Assembly (NCBI GenBank): GCA_003833135.1
Contig: QZLH01000279.1
Location: forward strand, 26,459-63,338
DNA length: 36,880 bases
Origin: Oehlia diaphana
Taxonomy: Eukaryota; Glomeromycota; Glomeromycetes; Glomerales; Glomeraceae
Reading direction: 5' to 3'
Positions 1-9,082 of this stretch are shown here, piece after piece. The position numbers and the translations under genes are program-made. The notes below the pieces were generated by a model. The model ran no database searches. It was not told the origin of the DNA and saw only the letters and a list, made by a program, of their open reading frames with translations. The stretch's first letter is position 1; every line of letters begins with the position of its first letter.

Positions 1-29
1 GCGTATGACTGCGTATGACTGCGTATGAA
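1..29. repeat. Short tandem repeat at the window edge, unit gcgtatgact
   Basis: The 10-base unit gcgtatgact occurs twice in full, followed by gcgtatga, so just under three units are visible. The array begins at base 1 and may extend beyond the window. No coding role is apparent. Confidence 0.7.
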
Positions 30-529
30 ACTTCGGAGCAAAAATGAATTAGGTGGTCCGTTATTTTTGCAAATAGCTGTAATGGAGACGAAAGTTTTTG
101 TAATTCCGGCCAACATTGTAGTGCCGGCCAGAATTATGTCCCGCGTGACTTCGGATAAAAGTTTAGCCACCAGGTAAGAATGTTACACAAAGAAATTTCG
201 CTCCTGCGATGGAATTTTGTGTGTTACGCAAATGATACATAAACTTTTAATGCGGGCCGAAATTCAATAATGCAGGTCAGAAAATTTAGGCTCAGTTTTC
301 GACTTCCGAGCAGAGTTTCGTTTCGGAATGATTGGCCGAAGGTCGAATCCTGAAATTATGCCGAAATTGCCGAGTTTCGGCAACATGTATAGTTTGATTG
401 CTTTCGGTCATATGTACGTTTCGATGAGATTTCTTGTCATTTTTTCAGGTATTTTAATTAGAAAAAATAATATTTTTCAATCCTATTCTGCCTTTAAATA
501 TTATACCAGAGTGCATCACACATACCAGT
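30..529. other. Non-coding stretch with GGCC-rich inverted-repeat debris
   Basis: No convincing gene. Around 107-139 the sequence carries two ggcca words 17 bases apart, in the same layout as the arm of a hairpin element at 19498-19527, so this is probably a decayed relative of that MITE. A second G+C-richer patch at 265-290 could be the opposite arm. A small hairpin (gccgaaa/tttcggc) lies at about 360-381. The open frame crossing 328-600 runs into the inverted-repeat element at 539 and shows no coding features. Confidence 0.4.
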
Positions 530-538
530 CATTCGAGG

Positions 539-698
539 GAGCATCCTTAACGTACAGTGGGAGTACAATAACTACAATTTTAACGTACAAACTGGCCTGA
601 GTTTAGGAGTTATGCACTTGCACGTGATAGCGTTAACGTTAATTCCGGCCAGTTTGTACGTTAATATCGTACACCCTTACTGTACATTAAGGAACCTC
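539..698. mobile_element. MITE with long terminal inverted repeats and 9-bp target duplication
   Basis: A 160-base element has arms at 539-597 and 647-698 that are near-complementary; both end (read inward) with aacgtacaaactggcc, and the outer tips are gagcatccttaa on the left and gaggttccttaa on the right strand. It is flanked by identical 9-base copies of cattcgagg at 530-538 and 699-707. A 9-bp duplication with long terminal inverted repeats is typical of Mutator-like (MULE) non-autonomous elements. There is no coding capacity. The short tips and perfect target duplication suggest a fairly recent insertion. Confidence 0.8.
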
Positions 699-707
699 CA
701 TTCGAGG

Positions 708-1655
708 TCATTTGTCATTTGAGTCATAATGTCTTAGCCAGAATTAATCTAGATCACTTGGCATCACCGTCTCGTTCAAAGATTTAAGATTTTTAAAGTT
801 GAATTGGTGTAATGAAGTGTACGATTTTTGCCTAGTATGAATATTCGAATAATCATTCTTTATGACTATAATCCATTCCGGTAGAATTATAAAGAAATTC
901 AACTTTCCTTCATTCCGTCCATCATAAAGTAGCTAATTAAAATATTACCAAAATTGCAAAAAAAAAGTTGAAGAAATATATTTATTAGCATAAGATTTCT
1001 AATAAATATACTGTAATGATATAAAATCATATATATGTGAGAATAAAATCTAATGATTTATTTAATATATATTACAAATTTAGATCTATACGAAAAAAGA
1101 AATATCTAGCTGCGTATTCACAATTATTTGTTGAAAATAAATTATTTAATAAAAAGTTGCACGAGCACTATTGAATCCAGCCTCATAATTTAGTTCAATT
1201 GGATGAGATTATCCATCATTAATTTCCTGTACTATATAAACATTTAGATGATCTAAAATGGATATTTTAAGACGATCTTCTTATTTTAAGAAAATTGTAA
1301 GTGCGTGTAAATTTTTAAATTCTAGATCGATCTTTCAAAAACAATTGTTTTTGAATAACTATTAATGATTTTATAAGTACTACCGATAGATTTATTATTT
1401 ATTGAATACTCTAAATAATCTCACTTTTTCGACCAACTAATTAAATTACTCAATAGGAAATAAAGTTCGATATAATTCTTTCTATATCACGTATCACGTA
1501 CTAGTATAAATAAATTTGATGATACGAGAATGTAAAAAATTTTACTTTCCTTGCTTAGCAATTTAATTAGTAGCACAACTGGAAGTATAATTCATAATTT
1601 ATTCAAAAAAGTTAAAAATTTATGCATATAATAAAATAAAATTTGTAACAAACAT
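708..1655. other. Duplicated 3' flank of BTB-SPRY gene 1
   Basis: No intact gene. The stretch is a diverged copy of the DNA downstream of the other array genes (8380-9082 and 36000-36800): shared landmarks are ttgtgaat-type words with cacaattatttgtt, actcaatag, ttctttctatatca, and cgagaat. It contains a BTB relic (listed separately). This shows that the array duplicated as a segment including at least 850 bases beyond the stop codon. Confidence 0.6.
861..960 (-). pseudogene. BTB-domain relic downstream of gene 1
   Basis: On the minus strand this short piece aligns with the part of the BTB coding region around residues 45-75 of the intact genes; shared words include ccattcc and cataaagta, matching the region of gene 1 near 2835-2930. 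It has lost its reading frame through indels. Similar relics lie at a comparable distance downstream of genes 2, 3 and 5, so it was probably already dead when the segment duplicated. Confidence 0.45.
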
Positions 1656-3053
1656 CTAATTTTTTTGATGAGGTTGAATTCGAAAACGACCAGGATAACT
1701 TAATGATACTACTGGATAAAGTTTTGATGGTAAATTATTCCAAGCTGAAACTTGTGGATATTTTGTACCGTTGACTGTAAAAGCGCACGTTCTTTTATTC
1801 ATATCCAAATGGACTGTGACTATTGTGCCATCACCAAATGGAGGACAGTACTTCATTCCTTTACTAGAATTACCAAAATAACCACTAGAACCTAATACCC
1901 ATCCAGTAGGTTGACTTCCTGCAAAGGTTTCATAATTAAAATTTTCTGACGCGCATACTCCAACCCAAGCATGACCACAAGTTTTCTCAATAATTACATC
2001 CCATTCAAAAATACCTTTATTTTCTAATGCTATTTTAGCTCTAACACTTTGGAAACCATGACCATTTGGTGCATGTACAATTTTTCCGTTATCCTCAATA
2101 ATAAGTTTTGATCCACATGCTGTCACATCAAAAACATAATAATATGATACTAAATTAATTGGTTTAGCACGAGTATTACTTAAATTTAAATTAATTGATA
2201 ATGCCATATATCGATAAACGCTAAGAGTTGTTTCGATTGGAATAATTCCTAATGGTTCAATGATATCAGATATTATTTGTACTTTAATTCTTCTGAAATC
2301 AATAAATTTAATCAAAGGTTTCAATTCTTCAGCGATTTTTTGATGATCGGTAATAGGATCAATTTCTACAACCATTGAATTCTCTATTTGGTCTAAGGTT
2401 GGTAAATGATTAATAATAGAGTTATATGCATCATTAGAGACTTGTTTTGCTACTAGAATTGCACTATACCGAAAAACTTCATATTCCGGAGTTACGAAAG
2501 GCATTTCTTTTTCATGTGTATTAGATAAGAGATTTTTAAGACCTGCGATAGACAATCTACCAAGTTCAATATCATTTAATGGAATAATTGCTACTGTTTC
2601 AACCAATAAATTAAGAAAAGTATTATCTTCTATTAATGGTTTTTCTGAAATTTTAGATAATAATTCCGGTGAATAATTTTTTGCCAAATTAGTATTCTTA
2701 ACTGATTTTGTAATAAATTCCTGCAGGTCAGATAATTGAAAATAATCAGCAGCGTAAAAAGCTTCAACTATATTATCTTTGGTTAAATATTCTTCTTTAA
2801 CTGATCCCGTATAAATATATTCTAATATAATTTCCATTCCAGCGGAATTAATCTTTGGAAAAGAAATTTGATTTTCATAAGTTTCTTTCATTCCATTATA
2901 AAGTAACCTATCAAATACTTCGGACCTTGCAGCTAAAATTGCTCTACAACCATATAATTTCTTTTCATCTTCGCATAAAATTTCTACGTCGCTATACTTT
3001 GGATTATTTATTAATAATCTTAAATCTTGTTCTAATGAATATCCTCTTGTCAT
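1656..3053 (-). CDS. BTB-SPRY protein, array copy 1 (465 aa)
   Basis: Single-exon gene. Residues about 12-118 form a BTB/POZ domain (YSDVEI, then CRAILAARSEVF, then EYIYTGSV and AADYFQL); a helical BACK-like linker follows to about residue 320. Residues about 330-462 form a SPRY domain, with WDVIIEK, VGVCASE, HLDMNKRTCAFTVNG and LYPVVSL as the core strands. BTB proteins of this kind usually dimerise and can bridge CUL3 ligases to targets caught by the second domain; that role is inferred. The start is the ATG of MTRGYS, directly after an A-rich leader and in the same place as in the sister copies. A conserved promoter block lies 70-165 bases upstream. The stop is TAG, after the shared C-terminal residues QPHQKN. 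Confidence 0.93.
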   Translation of the reverse strand: MTRGYSLEQDLRLLINNPKYSDVEILCEDEKKLYGCRAILAARSEVFDRLLYNGMKETYENQISFPKINSAGMEIILEYIYTGSVKEEYLTKDNIVEAFYAADYFQLSDLQEFITKSVKNTNLAKNYSPELLSKISEKPLIEDNTFLNLLVETVAIIPLNDIELGRLSIAGLKNLLSNTHEKEMPFVTPEYEVFRYSAILVAKQVSNDAYNSIINHLPTLDQIENSMVVEIDPITDHQKIAEELKPLIKFIDFRRIKVQIISDIIEPLGIIPIETTLSVYRYMALSINLNLSNTRAKPINLVSYYYVFDVTACGSKLIIEDNGKIVHAPNGHGFQSVRAKIALENKGIFEWDVIIEKTCGHAWVGVCASENFNYETFAGSQPTGWVLGSSGYFGNSSKGMKYCPPFGDGTIVTVHLDMNKRTCAFTVNGTKYPQVSAWNNLPSKLYPVVSLSYPGRFRIQPHQKN

Positions 3054-3062
3054 TTTTTTTTT

Positions 3063-3225
3063 TAAAAAAAAATTTTTTTTTTAGAAAAAGTATCAACAAT
3101 CCTATTTTGGATATAAATGAACCTATATTCTGTACTATGTTGTACTAAACTCTGTTGTGACATGTGAATCATGCAATTCATGCATCAATTGAATCATTGA
3201 AATTTTAACTGCGCCTTCATATCTG
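3063..3225 (-). promoter_or_regulatory. Conserved leader and promoter of BTB-SPRY copy 1
   Basis: Reading away from the gene there is an A/T homopolymer leader (alternating runs of A, T and A next to the ATG), then the block tatattctgtactatgttg with gtactaaa at about 3124-3149, then gcgccttcat at 3211-3220. The same three parts in the same order occur upstream of the other array copies, including the truncated one. Function is inferred from conservation alone; no transcript start is known. Confidence 0.6.
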
Positions 3226-4055
3226 ATATTGTAAAAAAAAATATTAATTTTGGTTTAAGTCACTATCTTGTATAGAAATGACGTGATTACTGATTAATAA
3301 TTGTTAAACAATATTTTTCTATTATTATTAAGGATAATAAACAAATTTTATTAATTAGTAAACATTACATTGTTTAATCAAAACTACAAATGGTTATTCC
3401 TTTATATAGAATTACAGTTTTATCCTGACTCGTGAAGTAACATAAAAGCATGGAAAATATTTAATAGTTACTCAGCACCTCATGCCGCTGTTATGATGTG
3501 AGTAAAAATGTTTATAGGTGTCATATTTAAATAGAATTCTATCAATCGATTTTATAAAATTTTTTTCTATTATAAATGTATGTAATAAAACTTCTTTTTC
3601 TTCTAAGAATGTTATTTCTTTTCATTTTCGTTTCTTTAATTCTGTTAAATAGCAAAACAATTTATCAAAAAGGAAATCGTTACTTTCTCTAAAAATACAA
3701 TTGCAAATATATAAATATATACTGAAAAATAAAAATGGGTTAAATAACGAACAATTTTAGAATAAATGTATGACTACCTTTTAGATAAAGATATTATCGA
3801 ATTTCAAGTTACAGATCCAGAGAAAAAAATTATATCACGCTATTTGTCAGTCAAATATGGTATTTTAAAAAATTCATGTTTACTAACGAAATGTAATAAA
3901 AAATTGGCTGATAATTATTGCACGCGGGCTTTGATTTATACGGTAATATTATTTATATTAAGAAACGTTTAAGAATTATCTCCTTTAAACTACGTACATA
4001 TGCAACATTCCATCTCATGATGACTTACACATAATAATACTTGTATTTCAGCGTA
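3226..4055. other. Duplicated spacer between BTB-SPRY copies 1 and 2
   Basis: No firm gene. The part from about 3520 to 3975 is duplicated at about 7790-8190; shared words include tagaattctatcaatcgatt, ggaaatcg with tactttctctaaaa, aataacgaaca and attaagaaacgttta. This spacer therefore belongs to the tandem segment. One small open frame (3766-3972) is listed separately. Confidence 0.6.
3766..3972 (+). pseudogene. Small ORF in the duplicated spacer, probably a gene remnant (68 aa)
   Basis: An ATG-initiated open frame starts MYDYLLDKDIIEF and ends LFILRNV. I recognise no domain. It lies in the duplicated spacer; the second copy (about 7970-8185) keeps the DNA similarity and begins with a similar YDYL..NDII stretch, but is interrupted by a stop within about 15 codons and by indels. 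This may be the dying second component of the repeated segment, an exon of a larger lost gene, or chance. It is on the plus strand, opposite to the BTB-SPRY genes. Confidence 0.25.
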
Positions 4056-4225
4056 ATCCATTCCAGAAGATTATATTTAATTTGGAAAAGAAATTTGGTT
4101 TTCTTAATTCTATTATAAATGAAGTAGTCAACAAAATAATATTTTTACAACTACATAATTTCTTTTCGTCTTCACACAGAACTTTTATATCACTACAACA
4201 CATTTATTAGTAAACTCAATCCTTT
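4056..4225 (-). pseudogene. BTB-domain relic downstream of gene 2
   Basis: The minus strand matches the first half of the BTB coding sequence: tccattccagaaga, tggaaaagaaatttggtt, cataatttcttttcgtcttc and tatcacta line up with gene 2 at about 5985-6160. Several deletions destroy the frame. On its upstream side at about 4250-4300 it still has a degraded homopolymer leader followed by tatgtatcaaaaattt, as in the relic near 8650. It is the equivalent of the relic at 861-960. Confidence 0.6.
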
Positions 4226-4806
4226 ACTAATAAATAAATAATATTGGGTTTTTTTTCAACGATTCATTTTTTAATATGTATCAAAAATTTTCATGAAAAA
4301 AAGAAAAAGTCCTTAACCCTCAAATTGTAAGAGTGCTGCCATTGAATTCAGCCTCATAATAGGAATAGTTTAACTGAGTGAGATAGATTACATTAATTTT
4401 CTGCATTATATAATAAACGTAATTTAGATCTCAAAATATACCCTTTTATTAGTAGTTGCATTGTATAGTAATATTAGACGGTTTTCTTCTTTTCGCTAAT
4501 AATTTGTGACGAAGTTTAACTTATCAGAATCTTGATACCATCTCATCTCATCAATCTTCCGAAAGTTTTATGCATGATTTAAACAATTGAATCTAAATAT
4601 AACATTAATTGAATATTTTCACCAAAAATGAAATTACTTAATAGAAATATAAAGTTCGACTACTTCGAAACAATTCTTTCTATATATCAAGATAATATAA
4701 ATAATGTATCATATATTTATTTATAATAATTCATAAATTAGTTTATTCGAAAAAAAAAAAATCATATAATCAAGTCATAAAATTTACAATAAATATAATA
4801 AGCATC
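4226..4806. other. Duplicated 3' flank of BTB-SPRY copy 2
   Basis: No gene. The DNA resembles the flank at 1160-1650: both contain an attgaatccagcctcataat-like block (4333-4352 and 1168-1187), then gatgagat-type words, and then aataaagttcga and ttctttctatat close to the stop codon. The similarity confirms that the segment, not just the coding region, was duplicated. Confidence 0.5.
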
Positions 4807-6204
4807 TTAATTTTTTTGATGAAGTTGTATTCGAAAGCGACTAGGATAACATAATGATACTATTGGATAAAGTTTTGGCGGTAAATTATTCCAAGCTAAT
4901 ACTTCTGGATATTTTGTACCATTTACTGTGAAAGCACAAGTTCTTTTATTCATATCCAAATGAACTGTAATTTTCGTGCCACTTCCAAATGATGGACAAT
5001 AACTTGATCTTACATTAGAATTATAACAATAACCATTAGAACTTAGTACCCATACAGTAGATTGATATCCTGCAAAGGTTTCATAATTTAAATTTTCTGA
5101 CACACATATTCCAACACAAGAATTACCAGCAATTTTCTCAATAATTACATCCCAATCAAAAATACCTTTATTTTCTAATGCTATTTTAGCTCTAACATTT
5201 TGGTAACCACAACTATTTTGCGCATGAACAGTTTTTCCGTTATCTTCAATAACAAGTTTTGATCCGCATGCTGTCTCATCCCAAACATAACCGGTTAGTT
5301 TACCACGAATATCACATAAATCTAAATTATTTAATAATGCTACAAATCGATAAACATTAGAGATTATTTTATCTGAAATAATTTCTAATGGCTCAATAAA
5401 ATCGGCTAATATTTGAACTTTAATTTTTCTAAAATCAATAAATTTAACTAAAGGTTCTAATTCTTTAGCAACTTTTTCCCGATCTGTAATAATTTTATTT
5501 CCTACTGTTGTGATTGAATTCTCTATTTGTTCTAAGGTTGGTAACCGTTCCATAAGAATTCTATAAGTATTATTAGAGACTTGTTTTGCTGCTAGGATTG
5601 CACTATACCGAAAAACTTCATACTCCCGAGTTGCAAAAGGTATTTCTTTTTCATGTGTAATTGATAAAAGATATTTAAGACCCGTAATGGATAATCGACC
5701 AAATTCAATATCATTTAAAGGAATAATTGCTACCGCTTCAACCAATAAATTAAGAAGAATATTATCTTCTGTTAACGGCATCTTTTCTGAAACTTTAGTT
5801 AATAATTCTGGTGAATAATTTTCTAAATAATTCGTCTCCAAAGTATATTTGAGAACTTTCATAATAAAATCCTGAAGTTCAGGTAATTGAAAATAATCAG
5901 CAGCGTAAAAAGCTTCAACTGTATTATCTTTTGTTAAAGATTCTTCTCTAACTGAACCTGTATAAACATACTCTAAAATAATTTCCATTCCAGAAGAATT
6001 GATCGTTGGAAAAGAAATTTGCTTTTCATAAGTTTCCTTCATCCCATTATAAAGTAATCCATCAAGTACTTCGGATCTTGCTGCCAAAATTGCTCTACAA
6101 CCATATAATTTTTTTTCATCCTTACATAATATTTCTATATCACTATACTTTGGATTATTTACTAACAATTTTAAATCTTGATTTAATGAACATCCTCTTG
6201 CCAT
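4807..6204 (-). CDS. BTB-SPRY protein, array copy 2 (465 aa)
   Basis: Single exon with the same architecture as copy 1: BTB at about residues 12-118 (YSDIEILCKDEKKLYG, CRAILAARSEVLDGLL, EYVYTGSVREESL), helical linker, and SPRY at about 330-462 (FDWDVIIEK, VGICVSENLNYETF, HLDMNKRTCAFTVNG). It starts MARGCSLNQ rather than MTRGYSLEQ, and its linker and SPRY loops are among the most diverged of the set (VWVLSSNGYCYNSN where copy 1 has GWVLGSSGYFGNSS). The frame is fully open and ends TTAAGATG-side in a TAA after LHQKN, so it is probably functional. Role as a CUL3-type substrate adaptor is inferred from the domain class. Confidence 0.92.
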   Translation of the reverse strand: MARGCSLNQDLKLLVNNPKYSDIEILCKDEKKLYGCRAILAARSEVLDGLLYNGMKETYEKQISFPTINSSGMEIILEYVYTGSVREESLTKDNTVEAFYAADYFQLPELQDFIMKVLKYTLETNYLENYSPELLTKVSEKMPLTEDNILLNLLVEAVAIIPLNDIEFGRLSITGLKYLLSITHEKEIPFATREYEVFRYSAILAAKQVSNNTYRILMERLPTLEQIENSITTVGNKIITDREKVAKELEPLVKFIDFRKIKVQILADFIEPLEIISDKIISNVYRFVALLNNLDLCDIRGKLTGYVWDETACGSKLVIEDNGKTVHAQNSCGYQNVRAKIALENKGIFDWDVIIEKIAGNSCVGICVSENLNYETFAGYQSTVWVLSSNGYCYNSNVRSSYCPSFGSGTKITVHLDMNKRTCAFTVNGTKYPEVLAWNNLPPKLYPIVSLCYPSRFRIQLHQKN

Positions 6205-6375
6205 TTTTTTTTTTTTTCTTTTTTTTTAAAAAAAAATATTTTTGGAAATACGTAATATTTTTTGTCATAAATTCTGTATTCGGATTGAACCAAATATTTA
6301 TATATCCGTACTATGTTACACTAATCTGTGAAAAAGGATATGTTTCACGTATATCATTGCGCCTTTATGATTTCA
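6205..6375 (-). promoter_or_regulatory. Leader and promoter block of BTB-SPRY copy 2
   Basis: The A/T homopolymer leader sits at 6206-6241 (about 13 A residues directly before the ATG on the gene strand). The block atatccgtactatgttacac is at about 6302-6321 and tgcgcctttatga at 6358-6370, 155 bases from the start codon, against 158 for copy 1. The block is more diverged than in the other copies. Confidence 0.55.
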
Positions 6376-6639
6376 CTGAAAAAATATATACAGTATATAG
6401 TTATGATTATCATACACAAAATTTTTGTGTTAGAATGCTTAAATCTAAAAATAATTAATCTAAAAATGATGAAAATAAGGCTCAATAAGATAATGAAACT
6501 ATTATAAACCCCAAAATAAAATTTCTTTTCCTTATAAAAATTAAAATGAAATTACAATTCATTTTCCTATTATCGTTTAAAAAAAAAAAAATTATTCATA
6601 AAAGTTAAGGTGAATGAAGTTTATTTATATGATTAAATC
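6376..6639. other. Spacer between copy 2 promoter and truncated BTB copy
   Basis: A+T-rich DNA with no gene that I can support. The short stretch near 6505-6560 (aaataaaat, then ccttataaa, then attaaaatgaaatta) resembles 34795-34850, suggesting another fragment of the duplicated segment. Confidence 0.35.
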
Positions 6640-6960
6640 ATAATTAAATTTTTTTAATTAACTTTGTAATAAAATCCCGAAGTCTAATAATTGAAAATAA
6701 TCAGCAGCGTAAAAAGCTTCAATTATATTATCCGGATTTCGATAAAGGTTCTGATCCCGTAAAAATGTATTCTAATATAGTAATTTTCATTCTAACGGAA
6801 TTAAATCTTTGACTTCCTTTCATCCCGTTATAAAATAATCTAACAAATATTTCGGAACTTGCTGCTAAATTGTATAATTTCTTTTCATCTTTAAATAAAT
6901 TTCTACGTCGCTATATTGTGAATTATTTATTACTAAGCTTATATCTAATATCCTCGTCAT
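6640..6960 (-). pseudogene. Truncated, frameshifted BTB-SPRY copy (BTB part only)
   Basis: On the minus strand this reads from an ATG at 6960 (MTRILDIS) through recognisable pieces of the BTB domain (NSQYSDVEI near 6910, the AADYFQL equivalent near 6700), in changing frames, and stops matching at about residue 118 of the intact genes. The linker and SPRY parts are absent. Frame breaks start about 30 codons in. The promoter block is well kept: tatattctgtatgttgtac at about 6998-7016 and aactgcgccttcataat at 7056-7072. It is a dead array member whose 3' two thirds were deleted. Confidence 0.8.
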
Positions 6961-8505
6961 TTAAAATTAAATGATTCTATTTTTGGATTAAATTTATATA
7001 TTCTGTATGTTGTACTAAACTCTGAAAAAAGGAAAGTGTTGTGTATTAAAATTCTAACTGCGCCTTCATAATAATTAAACGTTAAAGTCATTTTCATGCA
7101 ACTAAAAAATATTAATTCTTGATACCACTATAAAAAATAAAAGGTGTTATATTTAAAACTAAACTTTGTCTATCTTGAGAAAGTAATACTTAATTATTAC
7201 TTATGTAAGTGAATAAACAAAATAATGCAAGCCGACAGCGTCAATACAAATTAATCTATAACGTGATGTAATCTACATTCAACAAAATAAAATGTATTAA
7301 TAAAACAATAAAAATTTCAAATCATGTTAAATAAATAAAAACATAATTGTGGTATTCTGAATTTTACGCGTAATAATGTTGTAAGAAACCTATGAAAACT
7401 TGGCGAAATTGTTTTGCCAAATTTCTAGATTTTCAAAATCATCGAAATGAAACCTATCAAAACTTCTTATTGGTTAAAATTATTTAATTAATAATTTTTA
7501 TCGAATGAAAAGTTATTAAGTGATTAATTATACTGTATTACTCTATTAAAATATAATATAAATAAAATTATTGTAATACTTAGGTTACAGTAAATTTTGA
7601 GTCATAGAATATTTGGCAAATTTTACTAGCCAAGAGAACTTGTTAACTTATCTCTAAACAAAATCTATTTTAAATCAGGTGCCAATTTTTTCAACCTTGG
7701 AATTTGCTTCCCGTAAGATGAAATGTTTCTTAGGCTTCGGTCATAACCATAGCTGTTATGAAGTCACACGGTGAGTTTATTGGATTTATATTTGAATAGA
7801 ATTCTATCAATCGATTTTATACTTTGTTATTTCTTTTATTAAAAAGAATCTTTTTTTTAAAATTTGTAAAACATTTACCAAAAGGAAATCGGTACTTTCT
7901 CTAAAAAGTAAAAATACAATTACGAACACCGAAAATTAAAAATGGGTTGAAATAACGAACAAGTTTAGGATATGACTATCTTTCAAATAATGATATTATT
8001 GCTTAAAATAGTAACTGATTCTTTACAATGTATTTTTAAGTTAACTATAGAATATTAATACAGAATATTCAAGTACTCTTACCTAAAGAAATTATAGCAT
8101 GCCATAGAAAAATTGCATCCCGCTTTTGTAATTACAGGGGTAACGTTAATATGTTTAATTATACGTTAGTATATTGTATTAAGAAACGTTTAAACATACA
8201 TAAATCAAAGAATTATAATGACTTAGTTAAATAAATAAAAGTTTAATAGAATATACTGTATTAAGGTTACTAATTTATAATTTTATTTTCTATCATATAA
8301 TAATTCAAAATTTTTTTAAAGGATTTAATGAGTCTCCATCATAAAGAATAACTTGCAGCATCATATTAGCTATATTTAACTTAAATGGTGTGTTGGTACA
8401 AAATCTAGGAGATCAAAGAATGAAAACATTAACGGTGTATAGTTTTTGTTTACTATGTATAAATATTCGAATAATCATTCTTTATAGTTAGTATATACCA
8501 GCATA
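6961..8505. other. Duplicated spacer upstream of the truncated copy
   Basis: No intact gene. It holds the promoter of the truncated copy (to about 7075) and the second copy of the 3520-3975 spacer (about 7790-8190, see that entry). The remainder is A+T-rich with stop codons in all frames. From about 8380 it becomes the 3' flank of copy 3: ggtacaaaatctaggagatc recurs in near-identical form at about 36009-36028. Confidence 0.5.
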
Positions 8506-8640
8506 ATCCATTCCAGCGGAATCATACTACTCATACTTGATAAAGTATCTACCCCAACCAAACACTGCTACTACAATATATTTGTCAAACTCAGTTCTAA
8601 TTAATAACTTTTTAAAAAAAAAATTTTTTCTTTTAACCAA
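8506..8640 (-). pseudogene. BTB-domain relic downstream of gene 3
   Basis: The word aatccattccagcggaat matches the BTB coding region near residue 70 of the intact genes, and a run of A and T at about 8609-8633 matches their homopolymer leader. The coding sequence between is heavily degraded. It is the counterpart of the relics at 861-960 and 4056-4225. Confidence 0.45.
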
Positions 8641-9082
8641 CAACTTATTTAATATGTATCAAAAATTTAGAAGAAAATTGATAATGATAGCATAATGATA
8701 CGATCGTAACGAAGTGCAAATTTTTAGATTCTTATAACCATTCATATTGATATTTCGAAAGCAATTTTATTTTTAATAAAATAAATAACTATTCGTGATT
8801 TTAAAAGTATAATTAATATATTAATTATATTGATTGAGTATTCTAAATAAGCTTACTCTTTCTACAAACTAATTAAATCCACTCAATAGAAAAATGAAGC
8901 TCGATACATTCTTTCTATATCAAGTACTAGTATAAAAAAGTTTAATGTTACGAGAATATAAAACATTTCAACTTTTCTTGCTTAACAATTTAATTAGTAG
9001 TACAGAGTGTAATTCATAAATAATTTATTCAAAAAAGTTAAAAAAGTTATACATAAATAAAATAAAATTTGTAATAAATATT
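8641..9082. other. Duplicated 3' flank of BTB-SPRY copy 3
   Basis: No gene. From cgatcgtaacgaagtg at 8701 to the stop codon the sequence runs parallel with 36402-36800 and with 1310-1655 (shared: ttcttataaccattcatatt, caactaatta-type words, cgagaatataa, aataaaatttgtaa). It is the most strongly conserved non-coding part of the segment and may hold the 3' UTR. Confidence 0.55.

Noticed and set aside
331..352. tRNA B-box-like word aggtcgaatcctg
   Set aside because: It lacks one T of the consensus, and no A box or cloverleaf could be drawn around it.
328..600. 90-codon plus-strand frame
   Set aside because: It runs into the left arm of the MITE at 539-698 and ends there; no motif or coding signal.
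2855..3148. Plus-strand open frames opposite the BTB regions (also 6006-6458, 10300-10509 and 33107-33325)
   Set aside because: They are antisense shadows of the conserved BTB coding sequence and recur only because the real genes are similar.
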